Of a stretch of DNA of 64,000 bases, positions 45,052 through 53,849 are shown one piece after another. The stretch covers positions 186,001 to 250,000 of the forward strand of contig NZ_JACBYW010000001.1 of assembly GCF_013408175.1 (NCBI RefSeq). The letters are read 5' to 3'. A model generated the notes under the pieces. That model was not told the DNA's origin and made no database searches. It worked only from the letters and a program-made list of their open reading frames with translations. The DNA comes from Actinopolyspora biskrensis. GTDB lineage: Bacteria; Actinomycetota; Actinomycetes; Mycobacteriales; Pseudonocardiaceae. The translations under genes and the position numbers were made by a program. Position 1 is the stretch's first letter. Each line of letters starts with the position of its first letter.

Positions 45052-45681
45052 TCACAGCCTGCGGGCCCGCGCCAGCCAGGCCGCCGTGTCCACCACCTCG
45101 CCCGCCCGGACGTTCAGCTGTCCGGCGTACTCCTCGCCCGCGGTTCCCCGGTAGCGGTCCTCCCGGAGCTCCTCCAGCTCCCAGCCGGGACCGAAGGAGC
45201 CCCGAACCGCCTCCGCGCTGAGCCGGGGACCTCCCGCGTCCCGGGTGTCCGCCAGTGCCAGCACGTGCAGCACCGCGCCGGGGTGGCACACCGCGTGCAG
45301 GCTCCGCGTGTAGACCAGGCGGTCCCGCTCCCCGAAGACGTGCAGCAGCGCGCTGTCCACCACCGTGTCGAAACGGGGCGGTGTGCCGAGGTCCAGGGCG
45401 TCGGCGACCTCGAACCGGGCAGGAGTCCCGCGCTCGGAGGCGTTCCGCCGTGCCGTGGCGACGGCGGTCCCCGAACCGTCGATGCCGAGGACCTCGTAGC
45501 CGAGCTCGGTGAGCAGGATCGTGTTCTCCCCGGTACCGCACCCGGCGTCGAGCACCGAACCGGACACGTGCCCGGCCCGTTCCAGCTCGACCAGCGCGGG
45601 TTGGGGTTCTCCGATCACCCAGGGGGGTGTGCCTTCCGCGTAGGCGCTCTCGAAGCTGTCGCGCGGGAGCGAAGCGTCCAT
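45052..45681 (-). CDS. Class I SAM-dependent methyltransferase
   Basis: The 209-residue protein has a Methyltransf_25/11-type fold with motif I VLDAGCGTGENTILL near residue 44-58, GIDGSGTAVATARRNA, and a VVDSALLHVF motif resembling thiopurine/tellurite-type methyltransferases (WVIGEPQPAL at the N terminus supports this branch). The substrate is not determinable. It is a single gene inserted between yebC and the ruv operon in opposite orientation. Confidence 0.85.
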   Translation of the reverse strand: MDASLPRDSFESAYAEGTPPWVIGEPQPALVELERAGHVSGSVLDAGCGTGENTILLTELGYEVLGIDGSGTAVATARRNASERGTPARFEVADALDLGTPPRFDTVVDSALLHVFGERDRLVYTRSLHAVCHPGAVLHVLALADTRDAGGPRLSAEAVRGSFGPGWELEELREDRYRGTAGEEYAGQLNVRAGEVVDTAAWLARARRL

Positions 45682-45913
45682 CGGTGCTCCTCGTCTCGTC
45701 CGTGCTTTCCGCTTCCGGGGGCGGTGTGCCCTCGGAACGGTTCGGTTCCGCGAACTGTGCTGGTTCGATCTGACTCGAAGTCAAGTGCGGATTCCGCGGA
45801 GCACCCCGGTGGGGTGGTGACACGGTGAACTAGGCTTCGCCCCGACGCCGCGCGCCCGGACACCGCCCGCGGCGGCCGCGAACGCGTACCACCCGACGGA
45901 GAGGCGAAGCGCG

Positions 45914-46423
45914 ATGACCGCCACCCCGGACGCCACCGACGAGCTGCGCGACTGGCTGTTACGCACCTCCGAACGCCACGGTGCCGCCGTCGTGCACGTC
46001 GACGAGGAGGAACAACACCCGCCGTACGCGTTCTCGGTGGGCGCCTGGAGACGGTTCGGCAAGCCCGAGGTCGTGGTGGTCGGGCTCCCCCAGGAGGTCG
46101 CGCAGACCGTCGTGAACACCTACACGGCCCGGGCCGGCCGGGGAGAGCGCTTCGTCCCGGGGTGGCTCTACGAGGGCTTCCTGGCCGAGCAGCCGGTCAC
46201 CTTCGAGCGGGTGTCCGGCAGGTACTACCCGGAGTACCTCGGCAGTGCGATGCTCCTGTACGGAGACGAGGACTTCCCCGCCGTTCAGTTGTTGCTGCCC
46301 ACTCCCGACACCGGCGTCTTCCCCTGGTCCGACCGGGCGCCGAAGGGGTTTCCCGAGTACCAGCCGGTGCTGACCGACTCCGGACTGCCCGAGAGCTGGG
46401 TCCCCGGCCGCGACGGGGTTTGA
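45914..46423 (+). CDS. DUF4262 domain protein
   Basis: The 169-residue protein matches DUF4262: [30 protein letters not shown] near the middle, a [10 protein letters not shown] segment and [15 protein letters not shown]. Function is unknown. It is acidic and cytoplasmic, with no membrane segment. It lies 118 bp before ruvC and probably has its own promoter. Confidence 0.85.
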   Translation: MTATPDATDELRDWLLRTSERHGAAVVHVDEEEQHPPYAFSVGAWRRFGKPEVVVVGLPQEVAQTVVNTYTARAGRGERFVPGWLYEGFLAEQPVTFERVSGRYYPEYLGSAMLLYGDEDFPAVQLLLPTPDTGVFPWSDRAPKGFPEYQPVLTDSGLPESWVPGRDGV

Positions 46424-46541
46424 CCTTCCGGGGCGGCGCCGTCCTCCGGGGCCTTCGGTGTGTCGTCCGTGCCGGACCGCTCGGGCGGGCGATAGGATTC
46501 GAACGTCTGTTCAACGAAGGCTCGCGCGAGAGGATGACGGG

Positions 46542-47129
46542 GTGCGCGTACTCGGAGTCGACCCGGGGCTGACACGCTGCGGGGTCGGCGTCATCGAAGG
46601 AGGACACCAGCGGGGTGTGAACTGCCTCGGCGTCGGTGTCGTGCGCAGTCCCGTCGAGGACGAGCTGCCGCAGCGCCTGCTGACCGTCGGTGACGGGGTC
46701 GAGGAGTGGATCCGTGAGCACGAGCCGGAAGTGGTGGCGATAGAACGGGTGTTCAGCCAGCAGAACGTGCGCTCGGTCATGGGGACCGCCCAGGTCTCGG
46801 GGGTGGTGGCGCTGGCGGCGGCGCGCAGGGACATTCAGGTCGCCTTCCACACCCCCAGCTCCGTCAAGGCGGCCATCAGCGGTTCGGGCAAGGCCGACAA
46901 GCGCCAGGTGACCTCGATGGTGAGCAAGGTCCTCGGGCTGAGCACACCACCCAAACCCGCCGACGCCGCCGACGCGCTGGCGCTGGCACTGTGCCACCTG
47001 TGGCGCGCGCCGATGACGGGGAGGTTGGCCGAGGCCGAGCAGCGGGCCGCCGAGCTCGCCCGCAACCACCGGCAGCGGCTGCGCCGGGCCGCTCGTGACT
47101 CGTCCGGGACGGGAGGGCAACAACGATGA
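46542..47129 (+). CDS. ruvC: Holliday junction resolvase RuvC
   Basis: The 195-residue endonuclease resolves Holliday junctions within the RuvABC complex. Its acidic catalytic residues are visible: Asp in [12 protein letters not shown] at the N terminus, Glu in VAIERVF near 68, and the Asp pair in [12 protein letters not shown] near 140-145. The GTG at 46542 follows AGAGGATGACGG; the frame upstream is not coding. The stop overlaps ruvA by 4 bp (ATGA). Confidence 0.96.
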   Translation: MRVLGVDPGLTRCGVGVIEGGHQRGVNCLGVGVVRSPVEDELPQRLLTVGDGVEEWIREHEPEVVAIERVFSQQNVRSVMGTAQVSGVVALAAARRDIQVAFHTPSSVKAAISGSGKADKRQVTSMVSKVLGLSTPPKPADAADALALALCHLWRAPMTGRLAEAEQRAAELARNHRQRLRRAARDSSGTGGQQR

Positions 47130-47794
47130 TCGCTTCGGTCCGGGGCGAGGTGCTGTCCGTCGGGCTGGACCACGCCGTGATCGAGGTCGGCGGTGTGGGG
47201 ATGGCCGTGTACGCGACCCCGGCCACCCTGGGCGGGATCCGGCGCGGGGAAGAGGCCAGGCTGGCCACCTCGCTGGTGGTCCGCGAGGACTCGCTCACGC
47301 TCTACGGCTTCGCCGACGCCCAGGCACGTGACCTGTTCACCCTGCTGCAGACCGCTTCCGGGGTGGGCCCCCGGCTGGCGCTGGCCGCGTTGGCCGTGCT
47401 CGAACCGTGGCAGTTGCGCGACGCCCTCGCCGAGGGCGACATCGGTGTGCTGACCAGGGTCCCCGGCATCGGCAAGAAGAACGCGGAAAGGCTGACCCTC
47501 GAACTGCGGGACAAGGTCAACGCGTTGCCCGGGAACCAGGCTGTCCCGGGAGGCGAACCGGCCGGTCCTCAGGGCGAGTCGGTGGACGGAACGCGGGCCG
47601 CGGACGAGCCCGGCCCGGTCCCCACCGCGCGGCTTCGTTCCGAGGTCGGCGAGGCCCTGGTCGGGCTCGGTTTTTCCGCCAAGCAGGCCGAGCAGAGCGT
47701 GGACGCGGTGCTCGCGGAGGGCGGGGAGGACCGGCTCGACACCTCGACCCTGCTGCGCAGGGCGCTGGCGACGCTCGGTCCCAAGAGTTCATGA
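47126..47794 (+). CDS. ruvA: Holliday junction branch migration subunit RuvA
   Basis: The 222-residue protein has an OB-fold N terminus ([25 protein letters not shown]), two helix-hairpin-helix motifs ([17 protein letters not shown] and [15 protein letters not shown]), a flexible acidic linker of about 45 residues, and a C-terminal domain III that contacts RuvB ([20 protein letters not shown]). It is coupled to ruvC by a 4-bp overlap. Confidence 0.96.
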   Translation: MIASVRGEVLSVGLDHAVIEVGGVGMAVYATPATLGGIRRGEEARLATSLVVREDSLTLYGFADAQARDLFTLLQTASGVGPRLALAALAVLEPWQLRDALAEGDIGVLTRVPGIGKKNAERLTLELRDKVNALPGNQAVPGGEPAGPQGESVDGTRAADEPGPVPTARLRSEVGEALVGLGFSAKQAEQSVDAVLAEGGEDRLDTSTLLRRALATLGPKSS

Positions 47795-47940
47795 GGGAAT
47801 CCCTGGAACACTGGGGGTGAACGGGCGCGCGGACCGGTCGCTCGGCGATCCGCTCCGTTCGCGGCGCCGGGGACGCGGAGAGCCCGCCGAGGCAGCCTCG
47901 CGGGTTCCAGGTCAGCACGGACGAGGCTTCGAGGAGACCG

Positions 47941-49053
47941 ATGCACGAGGACGAGTGGGGGGAGAGCTCCGGTGCTCCACCGGCCGAGGACGCGGGGCAG
48001 CAGGAGGAGCTGTCACCGCACCAGAGCAGTGGTGAGCAGGAGATAGAGGCGAGTCTGCGTCCGCGCAAGCTCGCCGACTTCGTCGGGCAGCCGCGGGTGC
48101 GCGAGCAGTTGAAGCTCGTGCTGCACGGTGCGCTGGGGCGCGGTGAGCAGCCCGATCACGTGCTGTTCGCGGGACCGCCCGGGCTGGGCAAGACCAGCCT
48201 CGCGATGATTCTGGCCTCCGAGCTCTCGGCCTCGATCCGGGTCACTTCGGGCCCCGCGCTGGAACGTCCCGGGGACCTGGCGGCGATGCTGTCCAACCTG
48301 ACCGCGGGCGACGTGCTGTTCATCGACGAGATACACCGGATGGCCCGCCCGGCCGAGGAGATGCTCTACCTCGCGATGGAGGACTACCGGGTGGACGTCG
48401 TCGTGGGCAAGGGGCCGGGCGCCACGAGCATCCCCCTGGACATAGCTCCGTTCACCCTGGTGGGGGCCACCACCCGCTCCGGCTCGCTCACCGGGCCGCT
48501 GCGCGACCGGTTCGGTTTCACGGCCAACATGGAGTTCTACGAGCCCTCCGAACTCGGCGAGGTGATCCGGAGGTCGGCGGGAATCCTCGGGGTGCGGTTG
48601 CGCGAGGACGGGGCGCACGAGATAGCCCGGCGGTGCCGCGGCACCCCGCGCATCGCCAACCGCCTGCTGCGACGGGTCCGGGACTACGCCGAGGTCCGCT
48701 CCGACGGCACCGTCACGGTGGAGGTGGCCCGCGCGGCCCTCGAGGTCTACGACGTGGACGAGCTCGGGCTGGACCGGCTGGACAGGGCGGTGCTCGGTGC
48801 GCTGGCCCGTTCCTTCAACGGCGGACCGGTCGGGATCTCCACGCTGGCCGTGGCGGTCGGGGAGGAGCAGAGCACCATCGAGGAGGTCTGCGAGCCCTAC
48901 CTGGTCCGGGCGGGGATGCTGGCGCGCACCCCGCGGGGGCGGGTGGCCACGGCGGCGGCGTGGCAGCACCTGGGGCTGGTGCCCCCCGCGAACGCCTTCG
49001 GTGTGGGAACGGCTCCCCCGGAGGAGGCCGAACCGACGCTGTTCGAGGAGTAG
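47941..49053 (+). CDS. ruvB: Holliday junction branch migration ATPase RuvB
   Basis: The 370-residue AAA+ motor has Walker [14 protein letters not shown], Walker [10 protein letters not shown], sensor 1 [20 protein letters not shown] and a C-terminal winged helix ([40 protein letters not shown]). A charged N-terminal extension of about 35 residues is typical of actinobacteria. GAGGAGACC lies ahead of the ATG, 146 bp after ruvA. The stop is followed by repeat copy A. Confidence 0.97.
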   Translation: MHEDEWGESSGAPPAEDAGQQEELSPHQSSGEQEIEASLRPRKLADFVGQPRVREQLKLVLHGALGRGEQPDHVLFAGPPGLGKTSLAMILASELSASIRVTSGPALERPGDLAAMLSNLTAGDVLFIDEIHRMARPAEEMLYLAMEDYRVDVVVGKGPGATSIPLDIAPFTLVGATTRSGSLTGPLRDRFGFTANMEFYEPSELGEVIRRSAGILGVRLREDGAHEIARRCRGTPRIANRLLRRVRDYAEVRSDGTVTVEVARAALEVYDVDELGLDRLDRAVLGALARSFNGGPVGISTLAVAVGEEQSTIEEVCEPYLVRAGMLARTPRGRVATAAAWQHLGLVPPANAFGVGTAPPEEAEPTLFEE

Positions 49054-49072
49054 GGTCGGCGGGTCTTTTCGC

Positions 49073-49269
49073 TTGGCGGTTCGGGTGGCGGAACCTCTCG
49101 CGGGCTCTCGCTCCGGCCAGGCCCGACATCGGGTAGCCACCTGCACAACGTCGGGCCTTCCTCGCGAGAGCACCACGAGAGAACCCGCGGCGGTGCCGAC
49201 TGCCCGGGCTCGTAAGCGCTTGCGTCGGAGGAGAGCCCCTTGGTCGGGAGTTCTGACGGGATCTCGGCG
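49073..49269 (+). repeat. Dispersed modular repeat, copy A
   Basis: The core 49085-49190 matches 57732-57835 in reverse orientation nearly base for base, and 53313-53430 more distantly. It folds into three nested stems: CTCTCG/CGAGAG (49095-49100, 49176-49181), GCTCTCGC/GCGAGAGC (49104-49111, 49164-49171) and GGCCCGAC/GTCGGGCC (49120-49127, 49150-49157). The following 80 bp match copy D. It lies 20 bp after ruvB in a 506-bp gap. The rest of the gap to yajC (49270-49559) shows no gene. Confidence 0.88.
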
Positions 49270-49559
49270 CAGCAGCGAGCGTTCGCGCGACCGGGACGAC
49301 GAAGCCTCGCCGAGAGAGGGCGGGTGGGCTTGCGCACGTTTGCGCGCTCTCCGCGGGGGAAGCCGGGGCGTGCGCGCCGCTCGGCCCTGTGCGCTGGGAC
49401 ACAGCCCGTCGAGGTGAAGGGTTCCGGGTAGGCCCGTTTCACCGCAGGTGAGCCTGGCACACTGGAGGCGGTACATCCGAACAGTCCGGGCGCCGGTGGT
49501 GCACGGCTCCGTTGTCGCGGTCGCCGCGCTGTCCGGGAGACGTCCGTGGATGGAGCAAG

Positions 49560-49919
49560 ATGGAAGGCCTGATTTTTCCGATTCTGCTCGTCGGCATCGC
49601 CGCGATGCTGTTCTTCCAGATGCGCAAGCAGCGGAAGGCGATGAGCGAACAGCAGAAGCTGCAGAACTCGTTGACGGTCGGTGACCGCGTCATGACCACC
49701 TCGGGGCTTTTCGGCACCGTCGTGGAGACGAACGACGATTCCCTCGATCTCGAAATCGCCGATGGTGTCGTCACCACCTGGTTGCGTCAGGCGATCAGGG
49801 AGAAGGTCAACTCCGAGGCCGACGAGGACGACAGCGACGAGGACTCGGACGACGACGAGCTGGCCGATTCCGGTGACGAGGAGACGGTCGACAGCACCGA
49901 GAAGCAGAAGACCAGCTGA
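49560..49919 (+). CDS. yajC: Preprotein translocase accessory subunit YajC
   Basis: The 119-residue protein has one N-terminal membrane helix (LIFPILLVGIAAMLFF), the QRKAMSEQQKLQNSLTVGDRVMTTSGLFGTVVE core of YajC, and a very acidic tail (about residues 87-115, rich in Asp and Glu). It works with SecDF at the SecYEG channel. GGAG lies 5 bp before the ATG at 49560. Confidence 0.94.
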   Translation: MEGLIFPILLVGIAAMLFFQMRKQRKAMSEQQKLQNSLTVGDRVMTTSGLFGTVVETNDDSLDLEIADGVVTTWLRQAIREKVNSEADEDDSDEDSDDDELADSGDEETVDSTEKQKTS

Positions 49920-50309
49920 CGGGCGCGCTCGTCGGTCCGTCGGACCGCGTGGCGCGCTGAGGATCGAATGCCGCACCGGACACGTGTGCGCGAGACGGTT
50001 CGTGTCCGGTGGCGGGTTCTCGCCATCGACGTGTGCGATTCTCCCCGGCTGAACACGCGGAACACCGCGCGCCGAGGTGATCCGCGCGGAAAGCGACACG
50101 GATCATGGTGGCAAGCACGCGGGTCCGCGGATATGTTGCCGACGTCCCCTCCCGACGGGAGGGGGCGAACATGTGACCTGTCAAACTGAACAGCGCTGTC
50201 GCGCAGTTACCGTGCGGCGCGTCGCGTCGTGCCGGACCGGTGCGACGGCGTGGCTCTGGACGACTGCTGGACCTTCGGCACCGACCTCGGACGAGGAGAC
50301 AGACCTAAC
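49920..50309. other. yajC-secD gap with three hairpins
   Basis: This 390-bp gap is long for an operon. It holds CGGTCCG-T-CGGACCG (49933-49947), CCGGACACG/CGTGTCCGG (49976-49984, 50001-50009) and CCCCTCCC-GAC-GGGAGGGG (50146-50153, 50157-50164). The last has a 3-nt loop and could terminate or attenuate transcription ahead of secD. No convincing gene is seen. Confidence 0.5.
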
Positions 50310-52019
50310 GTGGCACCTCCACGCGGGCAGATCCGGCCGGCACGCTACTTGCTGGCCTTCGTGGTGATTCTCCTGGGTATATACAGCCTGGTGTTCTTCA
50401 CCGGCGACCGCAAACCCACCCCGGAGCTGGGAATCGATCTACAGGGTGGCACCCGGGTCACGTTGACGGCCCGCACTCCCAACGGGAAGCCACCGAGCGA
50501 CGAGTCGCTGAAGCAGGCTCGGCAGATCATCGAACAACGGGTCAACGGGCTCGGGGTGAGCGGCTCCGAGGTGACCATCGACGGGACGAACCTGGTCATC
50601 ACCGTGCCCGGCAAGGACGGGGAGCAGGCCAAGCGGCTCGGCCAGACCGCGGAGCTGAACCTCCGCCAGGTCAAGCAGGCCGTTCCCGTCTCGGCCACCC
50701 AGGGCGGTCAGGGCGGCCAAGCTCCCCAGCAGGGTGACGGCTCCGGCGCCTCGGGCCAGGAAGATCCGGCGAACACGGCTCCGCAGGCTGCCGCCCAGCG
50801 GGCCCAGGCCCAGCAGCAGGACCCGGGCCAGCAGGGGGACTCCTCCGGGGAGCAGGCACCCGGCCAGAACGGCGACGACGCCTCCAGGGCCGAGCGCATC
50901 GAGCAGGCGAAGAAGCTGCGGCAGAGCGAGAACCCAGCGATACAGCGTCAGGCGGTCATGGCGCTGGACTGCAGCGCCCCCGACCCGCTGCGCGGCCACG
51001 CCGATCCGAAGAAGCCGCTGGTGACCTGCGGCCAGGACGGAGAGCGCAAGTACATCCTCGAGCCGGTGCTGATCCCCGGCACCCAGATCGCCGACGCGAA
51101 CTCCGCCCCGCCGGGTGAGCGCAAGCCCGAGTGGACCGTGAACCTGAACTTCAAGCAGCAGGGCAGCGGGACCTGGGCCGACTTCACGTCCCAGAACGTC
51201 GGCCAGCAGGTCGGCTTCGTCCTGGACAACCAGGTGGTCTCGGCCCCGTCGATCAACAGTGCGATCGTCGGCGGCAACACGCAGATCACGGGTGACTTCA
51301 ACCAGGAGGAGGCCGAGAACCTGGCCAACACCCTCAAGTACGGCTCCCTGCCGCTGGCCTTCGACCAGTCGACGGCCGAGACGGTCTCGCCCACCCTGGG
51401 CATAGCCTCCCTGGAGGCGGCCCTGCTCGCGGGCGGCATCGGGCTGATCCTGGTCGCGGGCTACTGCCTGGTCTACTACCGACTGCTCGGACTGCTGACC
51501 ATCCTCTCGCTGGTGCTGTCCGGCGCGGTCGTCTACGGCGTGCTGGTGCTGTTCGGGCGTTGGATCGGCTTCACGCTCGACCTGCCCGGCATGGCCGGAT
51601 TCATCATCGCGATCGGAATCACCGCGGACTCGTTCATCGTGTTCTTCGAACGCCTCAAGGACGAGATCCGCGAGGGCAGGACCTTCCGGTCCGCGGTGCC
51701 GCGCTCCTGGGCACGAGCGCGCAGAACCATCCTCTCCGCGGACACGGTCAGTTTCCTCGCCGCCGGGGTGCTGTACCTGCTGGCGGTCGGACAGGTGAAG
51801 GGCTTCGCGTTCACGCTCGGGATGTCGACGGTGCTGGACCTGATCGTCGTGTTCCTGGTGACCCATCCCCTGGTCGCCCTGGCCTCCCGCAACAAGTTCC
51901 TCTCGCGCCCCGGGCTCTCGGGGCTCGGCGCCGTCCAGCGGATGGGTGAGCGTGCCAGGAGACAACGGCAGGGCAACCAGCAGCAGAGTGCTTCGGGCGG
52001 CACTCCGAAGGAGGCTTGA
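50310..52019 (+). CDS. secD: Protein translocase subunit SecD
   Basis: The 569-residue membrane protein of the RND-like SecDF complex uses the proton gradient to complete export. It shows the first helix, LGIDLQGGTRVTL, the P1 domain, and the C-terminal helices with GMAGFIIAIGITADSFIVFFERLKDE. Between about residues 128 and 195 it carries a Gln/Gly/Ala-rich insert not needed by the family. The GTG at 50310 follows GAGGAGACAG; the longer frame to 50229 is a poor start. secF starts 3 bp after the stop. Confidence 0.95.
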   Translation: MAPPRGQIRPARYLLAFVVILLGIYSLVFFTGDRKPTPELGIDLQGGTRVTLTARTPNGKPPSDESLKQARQIIEQRVNGLGVSGSEVTIDGTNLVITVPGKDGEQAKRLGQTAELNLRQVKQAVPVSATQGGQGGQAPQQGDGSGASGQEDPANTAPQAAAQRAQAQQQDPGQQGDSSGEQAPGQNGDDASRAERIEQAKKLRQSENPAIQRQAVMALDCSAPDPLRGHADPKKPLVTCGQDGERKYILEPVLIPGTQIADANSAPPGERKPEWTVNLNFKQQGSGTWADFTSQNVGQQVGFVLDNQVVSAPSINSAIVGGNTQITGDFNQEEAENLANTLKYGSLPLAFDQSTAETVSPTLGIASLEAALLAGGIGLILVAGYCLVYYRLLGLLTILSLVLSGAVVYGVLVLFGRWIGFTLDLPGMAGFIIAIGITADSFIVFFERLKDEIREGRTFRSAVPRSWARARRTILSADTVSFLAAGVLYLLAVGQVKGFAFTLGMSTVLDLIVVFLVTHPLVALASRNKFLSRPGLSGLGAVQRMGERARRQRQGNQQQSASGGTPKEA

Positions 52020-52022
52020 GGC

Positions 52023-53279
52023 GTGGACACCACCGGAAGCAACGGGAACGCTCCGGCCGCGGACAGCGGTGCGAACACGGCGGGTCGCAAGAGCGGGGTG
52101 CTGCACCGCCTCTACACGGGCACCGGTGCCTTCGACATCGTCGGCAAGCGCAAGTACTGGTACGTGATCCTCGGGCTGCTGATGTTGGCCTCGGCCGCCT
52201 CGATCGGCATCAAGGGGTTCAACCTCAGCCTCGAGTTCGAGGGCGGGACCAGCATCTCGATGCCCGCCCAGGGAGCCTCCGGGCAGATCACCACCGAGCA
52301 GGTCGAGAGCACGTTCCGGGACACGCTCGACGAGGACCCCTCCTCGGTTCAGCTGGTCGGCAGCGGTGGCTCGCAGACGGTGCAGATCAGCACCGAGAAG
52401 CTCAGCGTCCAGCAGGTCGGCGAGGTCAAAACGGCGCTCTACGAGGATCTGCGCCCGCTCGGGGCGAACGGTCAGCCGAGCGCGGAGGCCATCAGTGACA
52501 GCGCCGTCAGCGGGACCTGGGGCAACGAGATCACCAGGCAGGCGTTGATCGCGCTGGGCGTGTTCCTCGCGCTGGTCACCGTGTTCCTCGTCTTCTACTT
52601 CGAGCGCTGGATGGCCGTGGGCGCGCTGGTAGCGCTGGTCCACGACGTGCTGGTCACGGCGGGGATCTACTCGATGACCGGCTTCGAGGTCAGCCCGAGC
52701 ACGGTGATCGGCCTGCTGACCATCCTCGGGTTCTCGCTCTACGACACGGTCGTGGTCTTCGACAAGGTCAAGGAGAACACCTCCGGTCTGTTGAGCGTGA
52801 CCCGTCGCACCTATCCGGAGGCGGCGAACCTCGCGGTCAACCAGTCCCTGATGCGTTCGATCAACACTTCGGTGATCGCCCTGCTGCCCGTGCTGGGGCT
52901 GTTGTTCGTCGGTGCGGGACTGCTCGGTGTCGGCGTGCTGCGCGACCTGGCGCTCGTCCAGGGGATCGGCATGATCGCGGGTGTGTTCTCCTCGCTGCTG
53001 CTGGCCACTCCGCTGCTGGTCGACCTGAAGATGCGCGACCCCAAGTACCGCGCGCAGCGGGACAAGGTCGTGCAGCGCAGGGAGAACCGCAGTGAGACGA
53101 GCGAGCAGCCGGACACGGGCGAGGACGCCCCCGCGGGGGGAACCGGCGAGCGGCCGAGGCGCAACGGCTCCGCGGCCCGGATGGCCGGGGCCGGGGCCGC
53201 GAAGGGATCCGGACCCTCGGAGCAGGCACGCCCGTCCGGCAAGGCTCAACGCCGAGCCGGGGAGCGAAGGCGCAGGTGA
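52023..53279 (+). CDS. secF: Protein translocase subunit SecF
   Basis: The 418-residue partner of SecD has six predicted helices, the FDIVGKRKYWYVI start, LEFEGGTSI, and the conserved TILGFSLYDTVVVFDKVKEN with RSINTSVIALLPVLGLLF. A long basic, low-complexity tail of about 75 residues follows. GTG at 52023 uses the AAGGAGG lying in the secD 3' end. apt, the usual next gene in actinobacteria, is absent; repeat copy B is there instead. Confidence 0.95.
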   Translation: MDTTGSNGNAPAADSGANTAGRKSGVLHRLYTGTGAFDIVGKRKYWYVILGLLMLASAASIGIKGFNLSLEFEGGTSISMPAQGASGQITTEQVESTFRDTLDEDPSSVQLVGSGGSQTVQISTEKLSVQQVGEVKTALYEDLRPLGANGQPSAEAISDSAVSGTWGNEITRQALIALGVFLALVTVFLVFYFERWMAVGALVALVHDVLVTAGIYSMTGFEVSPSTVIGLLTILGFSLYDTVVVFDKVKENTSGLLSVTRRTYPEAANLAVNQSLMRSINTSVIALLPVLGLLFVGAGLLGVGVLRDLALVQGIGMIAGVFSSLLLATPLLVDLKMRDPKYRAQRDKVVQRRENRSETSEQPDTGEDAPAGGTGERPRRNGSAARMAGAGAAKGSGPSEQARPSGKAQRRAGERRRR

Positions 53280-53312
53280 CCTTCTTAGAGAGTGCGCGGC
53301 TTGGTCTGCTTG

Positions 53313-53455
53313 GGTGGTTCCGTGGGGGAACCTCGGTCGGGGTCTCGCTGCGGGTGCCCCGACATCGGGTAGCGGTTCTGCACAACGTCGGGACCGTCCT
53401 CGCGAGACCCGAGACTGAGAACCCCCGGCGGCGCCGATTGCGCGGGTGGTGAAAA
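53313..53455 (+). repeat. Dispersed modular repeat, copy B
   Basis: This diverged copy has the same order as copy A: GGTTCC/GGAACC, a GGTCTCGC/GCGAGACC stem (53341-53348, 53402-53409), and CCCGAC/GTCGGG with the shared loop ATCGGGTAGC...CTGCACAAC, then GGCGCCGATTGCGCGGG matching the downstream part of A. The second stem differs from A at both paired positions. It fills the gap between secF and rel. The rest of 53280-53849 has no gene. Confidence 0.82.
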
Positions 53456-53849
53456 GCGGCCGCGCCGCTCGACCGACACCCGGCCCGAGCGAGCACTCGC
53501 TCAACCCGCACGGGTTTCTCGGTCCCCGCAGCGATCCGCCGTGCGGCCCTTGCCGGGTCGCGCGGCGGATTTTTCGTGGGACCGTCCTGCTCGTGAGCCG
53601 GTGGGACCTGCTCGCGAAGTGATCGGCCGGACGGGTCACGGGATCGGTTCAGATCGGTTCGGCCGCTGCCCCGCCGGGTGATCCGCAGCACTTTGCGACC
53701 GCCGAGCGCGGCACGGGGGCGACGGGGAAGTTCGATCGGCCGGTGCAGCGTTATGCTCGATGTCCGGGTCATACACCGGACACCTCGGGTGTGCCGTGAC
53801 GAAGTGGACCCGGGGCGAGAGCGGATCCTCGAGTGCCCGGGAGCGTGCT

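Noticed and set aside
50439-53639. Minus-strand open frame of 1066 codons across secD-secF
   Set aside because: Low-complexity antisense translation without domains; secD and secF are unambiguous on the plus strand.
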